From an uncultured Paracoccaceae bacterium (lineage in GTDB: Bacteria > Pseudomonadota > Alphaproteobacteria > Rhodobacterales > Rhodobacteraceae): a DNA stretch of 64,000 nt. The DNA is taken from the NCBI GenBank assembly GCA_947502145.1, contig CANMYO010000001.1, forward strand, positions 620,001 through 684,000, in the 5' to 3' direction. The notes beneath the pieces are model-generated. The model worked only from the letters and a program-made list of their open reading frames with translations, had not been told where the DNA came from and ran no database searches. Positions 31,839-40,697 of this stretch are shown one piece after another; the first letter of the stretch is position 1, and each line of letters starts with the position of its first letter. The position numbers and the translations under genes are program-made.

Positions 31839-34175
31839 TCAGTCGAAACGATTATTCTTCGGGAAACCGTGCGGCGGACGTTTCCCAATGCCGGCGCGCG
31901 CCGCTTTCCAGTCGCTGAGGTCGGTTTCGGTGCGGGTCCTGCCACCGCCCATCGGCCAGCTGAGCCCGTCCACCCAGTTGAAGGTGGTCATGTCGGACAA
32001 GCCGCCATCAAGCTCAAGCGTGCCCTGACGACCACGCGCGGATTTGTATTTCTGCAAGCGCACGCCTTTGCCACGTCCCAGCTCTGGCAGTTCATCCAGG
32101 GCAAAGACGAGAAACTTGCCATTCTCAGAGACGACAGCGACGTGATCACCGGCGACGCGGCGGACGACCTTGGCGGTGGTATCCTTGACGTTGAGCACCT
32201 GTTTCCCGCTGCGGGTCTGCGCGATCACATCGTTTTCCGGAACGACAAAACCGTTACCTTCGGCGCTGGCCACCAGCAATTTCGCATCGGGCTGATGTTT
32301 GAAAACGTCAACGATTTCAGCATCATTGGGCAGATCAACCATCAGGCGCAGCGGTTCCCCCATGCCCCGTCCACCGGGCAGGTTGGCCGCGGACACGGTG
32401 TAAAACCGCCCGTTCGAGCCAAAGACCAACAACCGGTCGGTGGTTTCGGCATGAAAGATATGCCCCGGTCCATCGCCATCCTTGAACTTGAGTTCGCGGG
32501 TCAGGTCGATGTGGCCAGTCATCGCACGAATCCAGCCCATTTTTGACAGAACGACAGTCACCGGTTCGCGGTCGATCATCGCCTCAAGCGGCACGTCGGG
32601 AATCTCGGTCGCATCGGCAAATGTGGTTCGGCGCGCGCCGCCGGGGCTGTCCTTGCCAAAGAGTTTGCGGGTCTCGCGCAGTTGTTCCGCGATTTTAGAC
32701 CATTGCAGGTCCTCGCTTTCCAGCAGGTCCTCAAGCTCGGCCCGCTCCATCATCAGCGCGTCACGCTCGGCCAGCAGTTCGATTTCCTCAAGTTTGCGCA
32801 AGGAGCGCAGACGCATGTTGAGGATCGCCTCTGCCTGGGTTTCGGACAGGGACACCTCGGGGTCGGCGCCGGCAATGACCGGGCTGACGTAGTCTTTTTC
32901 ATCGGTCGCGCGGGGCTTTGGGTCTGCCCAGTCTTCGACCATGAGCGCCTGTTTGGGGTCTTCGTCATAGCGGATGATGTCGATCACGCGATCAAGGTTC
33001 AGGAACGCGACAATAAAGCCTTCAAGCACCTCAAGCCGGTGATCGATCTTGTCCATCCGATGCCGGGAGCGGCGGATCAGCACATCGCGGCGGTGATCAA
33101 GGAAGGCCCGCAACAGTTCCTTGATGCCGCAGACACGGGGTTCCAGCCCGTCAATCAGCACGTTCATGTTCAGGCTGAACCTGGTCTCAAGGTCAGAATT
33201 CCTGAATAGCAGTCCCATCATCATATCCGGGTCAACGGTTTTGGCGCGTGGTTCCAGTACGATGCGAATGTCTTCTGCGCTTTCGTCGCGCACGTCAGCC
33301 AGCAATGGCACCTTTTTGGTCTGGATCACCTCGGCCAGCTTTTCGATCAGCTTGGATTTCTGAACCTGATAGGGAATTTCGGTGACGACAACCTGCCATT
33401 GGCCCCGCCCGAGATCTTCGATCTCGTAACGTGCGCGGGTCCGGATCGCGCCGCGCCCGGTGCGGTAAGCCTCGGCGATATTTTCCCTGGTTTCGACGAT
33501 CACGCCGCCAGTGGGGAAATCGGGGCCCGGCACAATTTCCAGCAGGGTATCTTCGCGGGCATTGGGGGCCTTGATGAGATGCAGACAGGCGTCGATGAGT
33601 TCGTGCAGGTTATGGGGCGGAATATTCGTGGCCATGCCCACCGCGATCCCGCTGGAGCCGTTGGCCAGCAGGTTCGGGAAGGTTGCAGGCAGCACGGTGG
33701 GTTCCGTCAGTCGGCCATCGTAATTGTCACGAAAATCGACGGCATTTTCGGACAGCCCTTCCAGCAGCGCCTCGGCGGCGGCGGTCAGGCGGGCCTCTGT
33801 GTAGCGGCTGGCGGCGGGGTTATCCCCGTCGATATTGCCAAAGTTGCCCTGCCCGTCGACAAGCGGGTAGCGCACATTGAAGTCCTGCGCGAGGCGGGCC
33901 ATCGCATCATAAATCGCACCATCCCCATGCGGGTGAAAATCCCCCATGGTATCGCCGCTGATCTTGGCGGATTTCAGAAAACCGCCGGTGGGTGACAGGC
34001 GCAGGCGCGACATCGCATAAAGGATCCGGCGGTGCACAGGTTTAAGCCCGTCGCGCGCATCCGGCAGCGCACGATTCATGATCGTGGACAGCGCATAGGT
34101 CAGGTAACGCTCGCCGATGGCCCGACGCAGCGGCTCTACCAGTTCCAGAGGTGTATCGCCTGTTTCTTCGCTCAT
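31839..34175 (-). CDS. parC: DNA topoisomerase IV subunit A
   Basis: A protein of 778 residues that cuts and rejoins DNA to unlink daughter chromosomes, working with ParE. The catalytic tyrosine is Tyr125 in AASRYTEARL. The quinolone region HPHGDGAIYDAMARL (81-95) has Gly86 and Asp90 at the positions of E. coli Ser80 and Glu84. The C-terminal part has the beta-pinwheel-like repeats (e.g. ADRLLVFGSNGRFYTV-type), and the last 30 residues are polar. Length suits ParC rather than GyrA, whose pinwheel with the GyrA box is longer. No parE is adjacent. Confidence 0.93.
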   Translation of the reverse strand: MSEETGDTPLELVEPLRRAIGERYLTYALSTIMNRALPDARDGLKPVHRRILYAMSRLRLSPTGGFLKSAKISGDTMGDFHPHGDGAIYDAMARLAQDFNVRYPLVDGQGNFGNIDGDNPAASRYTEARLTAAAEALLEGLSENAVDFRDNYDGRLTEPTVLPATFPNLLANGSSGIAVGMATNIPPHNLHELIDACLHLIKAPNAREDTLLEIVPGPDFPTGGVIVETRENIAEAYRTGRGAIRTRARYEIEDLGRGQWQVVVTEIPYQVQKSKLIEKLAEVIQTKKVPLLADVRDESAEDIRIVLEPRAKTVDPDMMMGLLFRNSDLETRFSLNMNVLIDGLEPRVCGIKELLRAFLDHRRDVLIRRSRHRMDKIDHRLEVLEGFIVAFLNLDRVIDIIRYDEDPKQALMVEDWADPKPRATDEKDYVSPVIAGADPEVSLSETQAEAILNMRLRSLRKLEEIELLAERDALMMERAELEDLLESEDLQWSKIAEQLRETRKLFGKDSPGGARRTTFADATEIPDVPLEAMIDREPVTVVLSKMGWIRAMTGHIDLTRELKFKDGDGPGHIFHAETTDRLLVFGSNGRFYTVSAANLPGGRGMGEPLRLMVDLPNDAEIVDVFKHQPDAKLLVASAEGNGFVVPENDVIAQTRSGKQVLNVKDTTAKVVRRVAGDHVAVVSENGKFLVFALDELPELGRGKGVRLQKYKSARGRQGTLELDGGLSDMTTFNWVDGLSWPMGGGRTRTETDLSDWKAARAGIGKRPPHGFPKNNRFD

Positions 34176-34321
34176 TCACATTCGCATAACCGAGGGGCGA
34201 AATGGCGTAAAGTCAACATGACGCCACGAGACACGATTTTCCCCTAAATCGGAACCGGGGTTCGCGATATGGTGTTGGCTCTGCGAGAGACTGATTCTAC
34301 GATTCTTTTTGGGGGTAACCC

Positions 34322-34894
34322 GTGGCTAAATTTATGATTGCGACCTTCCTGCTGCTGGGTTGGGTTTTTTTTGAGTTGTCGGGGGGCACGTCATTTGTGC
34401 CCGAAACACGCGAAGCTGTGATCGCAGAGGCAGAGACCACTGCGCCAGATACCGCACCCACGCCGCAGGTGACACGCGCCGCGACGACCCAGTTGGTCAG
34501 CATCAGCCTGCCAGTCACAACAGCGCCTGTCGCGGATGCACCGGCGGATATCGTTGACGAGGGCGCGATTGCAGAGGCAGTCGCCGTCGCCGACACCATC
34601 CCCGTACCGGCGCCAGAGGTCACCCCGGTTGCATTGACCGAAACGGTTGCAGCCCCTGCAGCCCCCGTCGCCCCTGCGCCCGTCGCCGCCCCGGTCCTTG
34701 ATATCCGGCAGGTCGCGGGCAGTCGGGTGAACATGCGATCCGGTCCAAGCACCGATTACCGGGTTTTGGACACGCTGGACGGTGGCACAGAGACCGAAGT
34801 GATCTTGGTCAACGCAGATGGCTGGGCCCAGATCCGGGTGATCAGCACCGGGGCAGAAGGCTGGATGGCAGAGCGGCTTTTGACACCCGGTTAA
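34322..34894 (+). CDS. SH3-domain protein with N-terminal anchor and Pro/Ala-rich linker
   Basis: A protein of 190 residues starting at GTG. A hydrophobic segment (about 4-18) anchors or exports it. A low-complexity linker rich in Ala, Pro, Thr and Val follows (about 30-125). The C-terminal bacterial SH3b domain (about 128-188) begins VAGSRVNMRSGPSTDYRVLDTL and ends WMAERLL. SH3b domains bind cell-wall or other peptides in the periplasm. It resembles many hypothetical envelope proteins of the group. GGGGGT lies just before the GTG. Confidence 0.8.
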   Translation: MAKFMIATFLLLGWVFFELSGGTSFVPETREAVIAEAETTAPDTAPTPQVTRAATTQLVSISLPVTTAPVADAPADIVDEGAIAEAVAVADTIPVPAPEVTPVALTETVAAPAAPVAPAPVAAPVLDIRQVAGSRVNMRSGPSTDYRVLDTLDGGTETEVILVNADGWAQIRVISTGAEGWMAERLLTPG

Positions 34895-34933
34895 GGCTTG
34901 CGCTGCGCCGCAACTGGCGGCACCACTCGTTTC

Positions 34934-35761
34934 ATGACTGATAAGACAATTCTGATCACCGGCTGCGCATCCGGCATCGGCCATGCCGCCGCAGTCGCCC
35001 TGCGTGCGGCGGGCTGGCGTGTGTTTGCAAGTTGCAAACAGGCCGAGGACTGCGCGCGATTGCGGAACGAAGGGTTCGACAGCCCGCAAATCGACTACAG
35101 CGACAGTGCCAGCATCGAAGCGGGCCTGGCCGATGTGCTTGAAGCCACGGGTGGCACGCTGGACGCGCTTTACAATAACGGGGCCATTGCCTGCCCCGGC
35201 TTTTGCGAGGATATCCCACGCGCCGCGTTGCGCGAGGTGTTCGAAGCCAATGTCTTTGGCATTCATGAGCTGACCAACCGCGTCATTCCGGTCATGCGGG
35301 CGCAGGGACATGGGCGGATCGTGAATTGTTCCTCGATCCTTGGGTTCATGCCCGGAAAATGGCGCGGCACCTATGTGGCAAGCAAATACGCGCTGGAGGG
35401 GCTGACCGATGTGTTGCGTCTGGAAATGCGCGACACACCAATCAAGGTCGTGCTGATACAACCGGGGCCGATCACGTCGGAGTTGCGGCGCAAATCCATC
35501 GCATATTTTGAAAAATGGGTGGATGTCGAAAATTCGGCGCGGGCGGAGGATTATCGCGGGCTGCTGGACCGGCTTTATCTGCCTGGCCCGAAAAGCCGCT
35601 TTGAATTGCCGGCCAGCGCGGCGGCGGATGTTTTGCGCAAAGCGCTTGAGGCGCCTTCGCCCAGGGCCCGCTACAAGGTGACAACGCCTGCCTATATTTT
35701 TGCCCTGCTCAAGTGGCTTTTACCCACGCGGATGTTTGATGCCATGCTGTTGCGCGAATAG
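34934..35761 (+). CDS. Short-chain dehydrogenase/reductase (SDR)
   Basis: A protein of 275 residues with a Rossmann fold: TGCASGIG (about 9-16) binds NAD(P), NNGA-type NGAI follows, and the catalytic triad is Ser (NCSSILGF), Tyr and Lys (YVASKYALEG). The C-terminal PTRMFDAMLLRE tail is typical for a subgroup of alphaproteobacterial SDRs. The substrate is unknown. The ATG at 34934 is used because it gives the normal MTDKTILITG beginning; an upstream TTG would add 12 unrelated residues. It precedes the twin-TM and adenosyltransferase genes. Confidence 0.88.
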   Translation: MTDKTILITGCASGIGHAAAVALRAAGWRVFASCKQAEDCARLRNEGFDSPQIDYSDSASIEAGLADVLEATGGTLDALYNNGAIACPGFCEDIPRAALREVFEANVFGIHELTNRVIPVMRAQGHGRIVNCSSILGFMPGKWRGTYVASKYALEGLTDVLRLEMRDTPIKVVLIQPGPITSELRRKSIAYFEKWVDVENSARAEDYRGLLDRLYLPGPKSRFELPASAAADVLRKALEAPSPRARYKVTTPAYIFALLKWLLPTRMFDAMLLRE

Positions 35762-35818
35762 TGGGCTTTTCTTTGGACGCAGCCCTGCTACATCGGGGGT
35801 AGAAATGAGGGACGACAG

Positions 35819-36022
35819 ATGCTGAACGATCCGCTGTTCATAATTGTGATCATTGCATGCCTGGTAGTGCTGGGCATTCTGATGTTGGGTGTTGGCACGT
35901 TTGGCAAAGGCGGCGAGGCAAATCGCAAGAATGCCAACAAGTACATGCGCTGGCGGATCTATGCGCAGTTCGTGGCAATCTGTCTGATCCTGTTGTTCGT
36001 CTATTTGCGACAGGGGGCCTGA
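35819..36022 (+). CDS. Twin transmembrane helix small protein (HIG1-like)
   Basis: A protein of 67 residues with two membrane helices (about 6-26 and 46-63) joined by a basic loop (GKGGEANRKNANKYMRWRIYAQ) whose sequence is characteristic of the HIG1 domain. Mitochondrial relatives help assemble or adapt cytochrome c oxidase; the bacterial role is unknown. It is separated by 2 bases from the cobalamin adenosyltransferase gene, a pairing typical for Rhodobacterales, and is probably co-translated. Confidence 0.85.
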   Translation: MLNDPLFIIVIIACLVVLGILMLGVGTFGKGGEANRKNANKYMRWRIYAQFVAICLILLFVYLRQGA

Positions 36023-36024
36023 TC

Positions 36025-36597
36025 ATGGTTGTGTTGAACAAGATCTATACGAAGGGTGGCGACAAGGGCACCACCGCGCTGGGCAATGGCGACCGTGTTG
36101 CGAAACATGCGTTGCGGGTGTCGGCCTATGGCACGGTGGATGAAACAAATGCGACTGTTGGCCTTGCCCGGCTTCATGCAACGGGTGAGATGGATGCGCA
36201 GCTGGCGATGATCCAGAATGACCTGTTTGACCTTGGCGCCGATCTGAGCCGCCCGGACATGGCGCAGGACGGGGCCGCGGAATATCCCGTGCTGCGCACC
36301 AGCGACGCGCAGGTGGCGCGGCTGGAATCAGAGCTGGACGCGATGACGCTGCGTGTTTCGCCGCTCAAGAGCTTTGTCCTTCCGGGTGGGTCGCCTCTGG
36401 CGGCGCATCTGCATTTGTGCCGCACGGTCAGCCGCCGGGCAGAGCGTCTGGCCGTTGAATTGGCCGCTGCCGAACACGTCAATCCAGCCGCTGTCAAATA
36501 CCTCAACCGGCTGTCTGACTGGTTCTTTCAGGCCAGCCGATTGGCCAATGACAACGGCGAAAACGATGTGCTTTGGGTGCCGGGTGCCAATCGCTAG
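36025..36597 (+). CDS. Cob(I)yrinic acid a,c-diamide adenosyltransferase (PduO type)
   Basis: A protein of 190 residues that transfers the adenosyl group of ATP to cob(I)alamin. The conserved start MVVLNKIYTKGGDKGTTAL holds the ATP loop YTKxGDxGxT. SAYGTVDETNATVGLAR and FVLPGGSPLAAHLHLCRTVSRRAER are the other family signatures. The ATG at 36025 is used; the frame extends upstream but overlaps the twin-TM gene. It precedes etfBA by 238 bases. An adenosylcobalamin-dependent enzyme must exist elsewhere in the genome. Confidence 0.95.
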   Translation: MVVLNKIYTKGGDKGTTALGNGDRVAKHALRVSAYGTVDETNATVGLARLHATGEMDAQLAMIQNDLFDLGADLSRPDMAQDGAAEYPVLRTSDAQVARLESELDAMTLRVSPLKSFVLPGGSPLAAHLHLCRTVSRRAERLAVELAAAEHVNPAAVKYLNRLSDWFFQASRLANDNGENDVLWVPGANR

Positions 36598-36835
36598 GGT
36601 CGTTTACGCGATTCGAAAGATTGCAGGGACCTTGCGGAAACCTTGCCAGATTGTAGCGGAAACTTCGGCGTTTTCATCCGTTAGCGCGAACGTCACGTGA
36701 TCCGTGAAAAAACGGCGTAAATTTTCATGACAATGTCGATTTTGGATTGTCACTGCCAACAGGGTTGCCCTACACATTCCAGCGATAAACTTGCGCGTCG
36801 CGATGCGCAACCACCACCACGAGGAGAAACGCCCG

Positions 36836-37594
36836 ATGAAGGTCCTGGTACCGGTCAAGCGCGTGATTGACTACAACGTGAAAGTGCGCGTGAAAGCGGA
36901 CGGCAGCGGTGTTGATCTCGCTAACGTCAAGATGTCGATGAACCCGTTCGACGAAATCGCCGTCGAAGAGGCGATCCGCCTGCGTGAAGCTGGCAAGGTC
37001 GAAGAAGTTGTCGCCGTGTCAATTGGCGTGAAGCAGAGCCAGGAAACTCTGCGCACCGCTTTGGCGATGGGCGCAGACCGCGCGATCCTTGTGAACGCGG
37101 CTGACGATGTGCACACCGACATTGAGCCGCTGGCCGTTGCCAAGCTGCTGAAAGCGATTGTCGACGAAGAACAGCCCGGCCTGGTCCTGTGCGGCAAGCA
37201 GGCCATCGACAACGACATGAACGCAACCGGTCAGATGCTGGCTGCCTTGCTGGGATGGTCGCAGGGGACGTTCGCCTCTGAGTTGGACATTGACGGCGAC
37301 AGCGCCACCGTGACCCGTGAAGTCGACGGCGGCTTGCAGACCATCAAGGTCAAGATGCCAACGATCGTGACGGTTGATCTGCGCCTGAACGAACCACGCT
37401 ACGCATCGCTGCCAAACATCATGAAGGCCAAGAAAAAGCCGTTGGATGAAAAGACGCCTGCCGATTACGGCGTCGACGTTACACCACGTCTGAGCGTTGT
37501 GAACACCGCAGAGCCAGAGGCACGCAAGGCCGGCATCATCGTGGGTTCTGTTGATGAACTTGTCGAAAAACTCAAAGAAGCGGGGGCTGTGTAA
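36836..37594 (+). CDS. etfB: Electron transfer flavoprotein beta subunit
   Basis: A protein of 252 residues. Together with EtfA it takes electrons from acyl-CoA and other dehydrogenases and passes them to ETF:ubiquinone oxidoreductase. It has the start [20 protein letters not shown], then [28 protein letters not shown] and the AMP-binding segment [21 protein letters not shown]. The ATG at 36836 has GAGGAG 15 bases before it. The stop overlaps the etfA start (TAATG). The 238-base gap upstream holds only the promoter region. Confidence 0.98.
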   Translation: MKVLVPVKRVIDYNVKVRVKADGSGVDLANVKMSMNPFDEIAVEEAIRLREAGKVEEVVAVSIGVKQSQETLRTALAMGADRAILVNAADDVHTDIEPLAVAKLLKAIVDEEQPGLVLCGKQAIDNDMNATGQMLAALLGWSQGTFASELDIDGDSATVTREVDGGLQTIKVKMPTIVTVDLRLNEPRYASLPNIMKAKKKPLDEKTPADYGVDVTPRLSVVNTAEPEARKAGIIVGSVDELVEKLKEAGAV

Positions 37595-38520
37595 TGGCTG
37601 TTCTTCTGATTGGTGAAGTCACCGACGGCGCATTGGCCGTTGATGCAACCGCAAAGGCCGTCACCGCGGCACAGGCACTCGGCGATGTTACGGTTTTGTG
37701 CGCCGGCGCATCGGCATCCGCGGCAGCTGCCGAAGCTGCGACAATCGCGGGCGTGGCAAAGGTGCTTTGCGCCGAGGATGCAGCGCTTGGGCATCGGTTG
37801 GCCGAGCCAACGGCCGACCTGATCGTATCGTTGGCCGGTGATTATTCCCACATCGCAGCTCCGGGGACGACTGACGCCAAGAACGTGATGCCACGTGTCG
37901 CCGCGCTGCTGGATTCCCAGATCATATCCGAGGTCACGGCCATCGTGGACGCGGACACGTTTGAGCGTCCGATCTACGCCGGTAACGCGATCCAGACCGT
38001 AAAATCTGCTGATGCGACCAAGGTTCTGACCATTCGGACCGCCGGGTACGATGCCGCTGAATTGGGCGGCTCTGCCGCTGTCGACACGATTGCGTCAGCC
38101 GGGAATCCGGGCCTGTCTGAGTGGATCGAAGACAAGGTCGCAGCAAGCGATCGCCCAGAGCTGACATCGGCTGGTGTTGTCGTGTCCGGCGGGCGCGGTG
38201 TCGGGTCCGAGGACGATTTTGCGCTGATCGAAAAGCTGGCCGACAAGCTGGGTGCCGCCGTTGGCGCATCGCGTGCCGCAGTTGACAGCGGCTATGCCCC
38301 TAACGATTGGCAGGTTGGCCAAACGGGCAAGGTTGTAGCACCGGATCTTTATATCGCCGTTGGTATTTCGGGTGCGATTCAGCACCTTGCCGGGATGAAA
38401 GATTCCAAGATCATTGTTGCCATCAACAAGGACGAAGAGGCACCGATCTTCCAGGTTGCCGATTTTGGCCTTGTGGCAGATCTGTTTACGGCGGTGCCGG
38501 AACTGACTGAAAAGCTCTGA
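37594..38520 (+). CDS. etfA: Electron transfer flavoprotein alpha subunit
   Basis: A protein of 308 residues. The C-terminal FAD-binding domain is intact: [37 protein letters not shown], then [29 protein letters not shown] and [21 protein letters not shown]. It forms the heterodimer with EtfB and is translationally coupled to it. A strong terminator stands 26 bases after the stop. The 3-hydroxyacyl-CoA dehydrogenase gene often found next in this group is absent here. Confidence 0.98.
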   Translation: MAVLLIGEVTDGALAVDATAKAVTAAQALGDVTVLCAGASASAAAAEAATIAGVAKVLCAEDAALGHRLAEPTADLIVSLAGDYSHIAAPGTTDAKNVMPRVAALLDSQIISEVTAIVDADTFERPIYAGNAIQTVKSADATKVLTIRTAGYDAAELGGSAAVDTIASAGNPGLSEWIEDKVAASDRPELTSAGVVVSGGRGVGSEDDFALIEKLADKLGAAVGASRAAVDSGYAPNDWQVGQTGKVVAPDLYIAVGISGAIQHLAGMKDSKIIVAINKDEEAPIFQVADFGLVADLFTAVPELTEKL

Positions 38521-38545
38521 CATTGACGGAATATTCAAGCCGAAG

Positions 38546-38573
38546 AGGCCCGCGTTCTGCGCGGGCCTTTTTT
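38546..38573 (+). terminator. Rho-independent terminator of etfBA
   Basis: Stem AGGCCCGCG / CGCGGGCCT (9 bp) with a 5-base loop, followed by TTTTTT. Textbook form. Confidence 0.95.
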
Positions 38574-38580
38574 GTGACCG

Positions 38581-38916
38581 TTAGCGTGCGGCGGGTCGTG
38601 AGGCCACCAGCGGCAGCGCGGCCAGCAAGATGAACAGAAGCGAGACTGCGAAAAACGCGGTCATGCCGCTTTGCCAGACCACCCAGGAGGCGACGGCGAA
38701 GGTGACGATCATCACGTATCACCCGATCCGGCGGGTAGCGGCAATGGCGATCAGCACCCCGCCTGTCGTCTGAATCGCACCGAAAATCAGGATCAGCGGC
38801 ACCGACCAGCCCGCGCCCTGAAAAAGCGCCATTTCCTGCGGCAATTGAGCAAGCTTGGTGACGCCGGTGGCGATGCTGAGCAGGATCAGCCCCCAGAGCA
38901 AGACGGTGCGTAGCAT
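38581..38916 (-). pseudogene. DoxX-like membrane protein gene broken by an in-frame TGA
   Basis: The ATG at 38916 opens a frame whose first 65 codons give two to three hydrophobic segments (LLWGLILLSIATGVTKLA..., ...LILIFGAIQTTGGVLIAIAA). A TGA at 38719-38721 stops it. The same frame then continues without further stop for 45 codons (YVMIVTFAVASWVVWQSG..., LLFILLAALPLVA) to TAA at 38581. Read through, the product would be a four-helix protein of about 111 residues, the size and pattern of the DoxX-like family. The second part is as hydrophobic as the first. Thus a nonsense change, or a sequencing error, is the best explanation. Also possible: a short two-helix protein. Confidence 0.65.
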
Positions 38917-38996
38917 GTGTTATCCCCTTGATTTCGGGGAAAATGTAACGGTCAGGTCGGGGTGAGAACATCCATCATAGGATGGATGCCAATCGG

Positions 38997-39314
38997 TCAA
39001 TAAAGATCATCTTCGGCGTCGCGCACGTTGACGCCCAGCGATTCGAGCCCATTTTCAAGATGATCCGCCAGATGCGGGCTGCCCTTGAGGTATTGCTGCG
39101 TCGGGGTTGTTGCCTCGTCCCGTGCGGTTTGCATCGCTTCATCCAGATCGCTGGCTTCAAAGGTGCCGCGTCCGATCCACATCAAGGCAACAAGGCTGGC
39201 CTGTTCGTCCTGGTTCAGACGGGCGATGAAGCTGTCAAACTCACCCTCGGCCCGGTCAAGTTCGCGCGCCATGATGATGACTTCGGCGACTTTGTCAGTT
39301 GCGATTTCAAGCAT
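38997..39314 (-). CDS. DUF3775 domain protein
   Basis: A protein of 105 residues, all one domain: LEIATDKVAEVIIMARELD at the start, then FDSFIARLNQDEQASLVALMWIGRGTF and HLADHLENGLESLGV near the end. It is acidic and probably cytoplasmic. The family is common in alphaproteobacteria and has no known function. AGGAGG lies seven bases before the ATG. It is the nearest minus-strand gene downstream of the RpoE-linked operon, separated from its last gene by 68 bases, so it could be read with it. Confidence 0.8.
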   Translation of the reverse strand: MLEIATDKVAEVIIMARELDRAEGEFDSFIARLNQDEQASLVALMWIGRGTFEASDLDEAMQTARDEATTPTQQYLKGSPHLADHLENGLESLGVNVRDAEDDLY

Positions 39315-39382
39315 TGGAATCCTCCTTTTGCGCAGGAGGCTAGTGCGTCATGGGGATGCGGTCGTTGATCTGGCGCAAGACG

Positions 39383-40120
39383 CTATTCGCTGCGGAACAG
39401 CCGGAAATAGAGCCATTCAGGCATAAAGCGCGAAAGGCGGAAAAGCCATGAAAACACCATCGGAAAAGACTTTCTGAAGGCATCATCATTCATAAATTCA
39501 AAGACTTCGCGCGCTGCCTCTTCCGGTTCCATAATGAAGGGCATCCGAAATTCGTTTTTGTCAGTCAGCCGGGTCCTGATGTATCCGGGGTTTACGATCT
39601 GGGTCCGCACGCCCGACGTGCGCAGGTCGTAGTGCATTGATTCGGCCAAGGCCATGAGCCCGGCCTTGGACGATGAATAGCCGATTGCACTGGGCAACCC
39701 GCGAAAGCCCGACAGCGATCCGGTCAGAACAATATGGCCGCTGTCACGGGCCACCATCGGGCCAACAACCTCGCCCACGACGCGCGAGGCACCAAGGTAG
39801 TTGACCTCGGTCATGAGCGTTGCTTTTTCATTGTCCCAGTTTCGCGCGGACATCGGCCAGTAGACACCGGCCAGATAGACCATGCCGTCAATTTCGCCCA
39901 CGCTTGCGGCGGCCTTTTTGACGCTGTCCATGTCCGCAACATCAACCACCACATAAGAGGCCTTGCCGGGCAATTCGGCGACCAGTTCGGCAAGTCGTGC
40001 CTCTGACCGCGCCGAGACGACAACCTCTGCCCCGGCGCGCGACATGGTTTTGGCGACTTCGCGCCCGAGACCCTCGCTCGCGCCGACAAGCCAGTAGCGT
40101 TTTCCCTGCCAGTTCTTCAC
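39383..40120 (-). CDS. SDR family oxidoreductase of the RpoE-linked operon
   Basis: A protein of 245 residues starting at GTG 40120 (AGGAG nine bases upstream). The NAD(P) loop is GASEGLG (about 13-19), and the catalytic residues lie in Ser (LTGSLSGF) and YSSSKAGLMAL. The C-terminus ends in aromatic residues (WLYFRLFRSE), perhaps for membrane contact. It is the last gene of the operon with DUF3833, MFS, DUF1365 and flavoprotein genes, the same order as R. sphaeroides RSP_1091 to RSP_1087. It may reduce a product of the lipid changes that the operon makes (inference). Confidence 0.88.
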   Translation of the reverse strand: MKNWQGKRYWLVGASEGLGREVAKTMSRAGAEVVVSARSEARLAELVAELPGKASYVVVDVADMDSVKKAAASVGEIDGMVYLAGVYWPMSARNWDNEKATLMTEVNYLGASRVVGEVVGPMVARDSGHIVLTGSLSGFRGLPSAIGYSSSKAGLMALAESMHYDLRTSGVRTQIVNPGYIRTRLTDKNEFRMPFIMEPEEAAREVFEFMNDDAFRKSFPMVFSWLFRLSRFMPEWLYFRLFRSE

Positions 40121-40121
40121 A

Positions 40122-40697
40122 TTACTCTCCTGGCACGATCTGCGCTGATGTAGCTGGCCGCATGGTCGCAACCAGTTCAGCCACCTTGATTCCGAATTTG
40201 CGAAACTGGGATCGGTTCATGATTGACCCATTCTGCATCAAGTACATCCAGTCCGTTGTATCGAGCACATGGCCGCCCGCCTCTTCTGCCAGCTTGATGC
40301 GGTAGTTCAACAGCACGGCACTGCCTTCCTGTTTCCCTTCGCCGGTGCCGATGACGTCCGGTGCGGTTGCCCTGATCCGGCCGTCGTTGCCAAGTGTCAG
40401 AGTCCATTCGCGTTCTTGCACGTTGCCGCTGTCATAGTGGAACACCTCTTTCATCTTGCAGACATTGCCTTCCCATTGCGCGTCGAAATCCGCGACGAAC
40501 CGCGAAGTGACGCGCCCGGTGGGGCCATAGATGACACCTTCGCAGGTGATGGGGCCGTTAAACCGTTCGCGGATATCAAACTGCGGACCATCTGTGTAAT
40601 CCGCAGGTTGCTGCGCCCCAAATGATGCAAAGCGGGATTTGGCAAGGAGCGCGACCAAGATGATCACGGCACCGATCAGAAGCGAGGTGAGGGACAT
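40122..40697 (-). CDS. DUF3833 domain protein
   Basis: A protein of 191 residues. One N-terminal hydrophobic helix (about 4-20) anchors it, and the rest is a beta-rich periplasmic or lipid-facing domain: FNGPITCEGVIYGPTGRVTSRFVADFDAQWEG, then DTTDWMYLMQNGSIMNRSQFRKFGIKVAELVATM. The family usually carries a lipobox; here the N-terminus is a plain anchor. Function unknown, but it always travels with the RpoE-linked lipid genes. Its ATG overlaps the MFS stop (TGATG), and its stop lies one base before the next gene's GTG. Confidence 0.82.
   Translation of the reverse strand: MSLTSLLIGAVIILVALLAKSRFASFGAQQPADYTDGPQFDIRERFNGPITCEGVIYGPTGRVTSRFVADFDAQWEGNVCKMKEVFHYDSGNVQEREWTLTLGNDGRIRATAPDVIGTGEGKQEGSAVLLNYRIKLAEEAGGHVLDTTDWMYLMQNGSIMNRSQFRKFGIKVAELVATMRPATSAQIVPGE

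Noticed and set aside
36698-36723. TGATCC...TAAATT upstream of etfB as a further RpoE promoter
   Set aside because: Spacer is 14 bases, not 18, so an ECF factor would not use it; similarity to the rpoE promoter is probably chance.
38719-38721. TGA as selenocysteine codon
   Set aside because: The protein is a small hydrophobic membrane protein with no redox motif, and no selenocysteine insertion element is visible; nonsense mutation or sequencing error is simpler.
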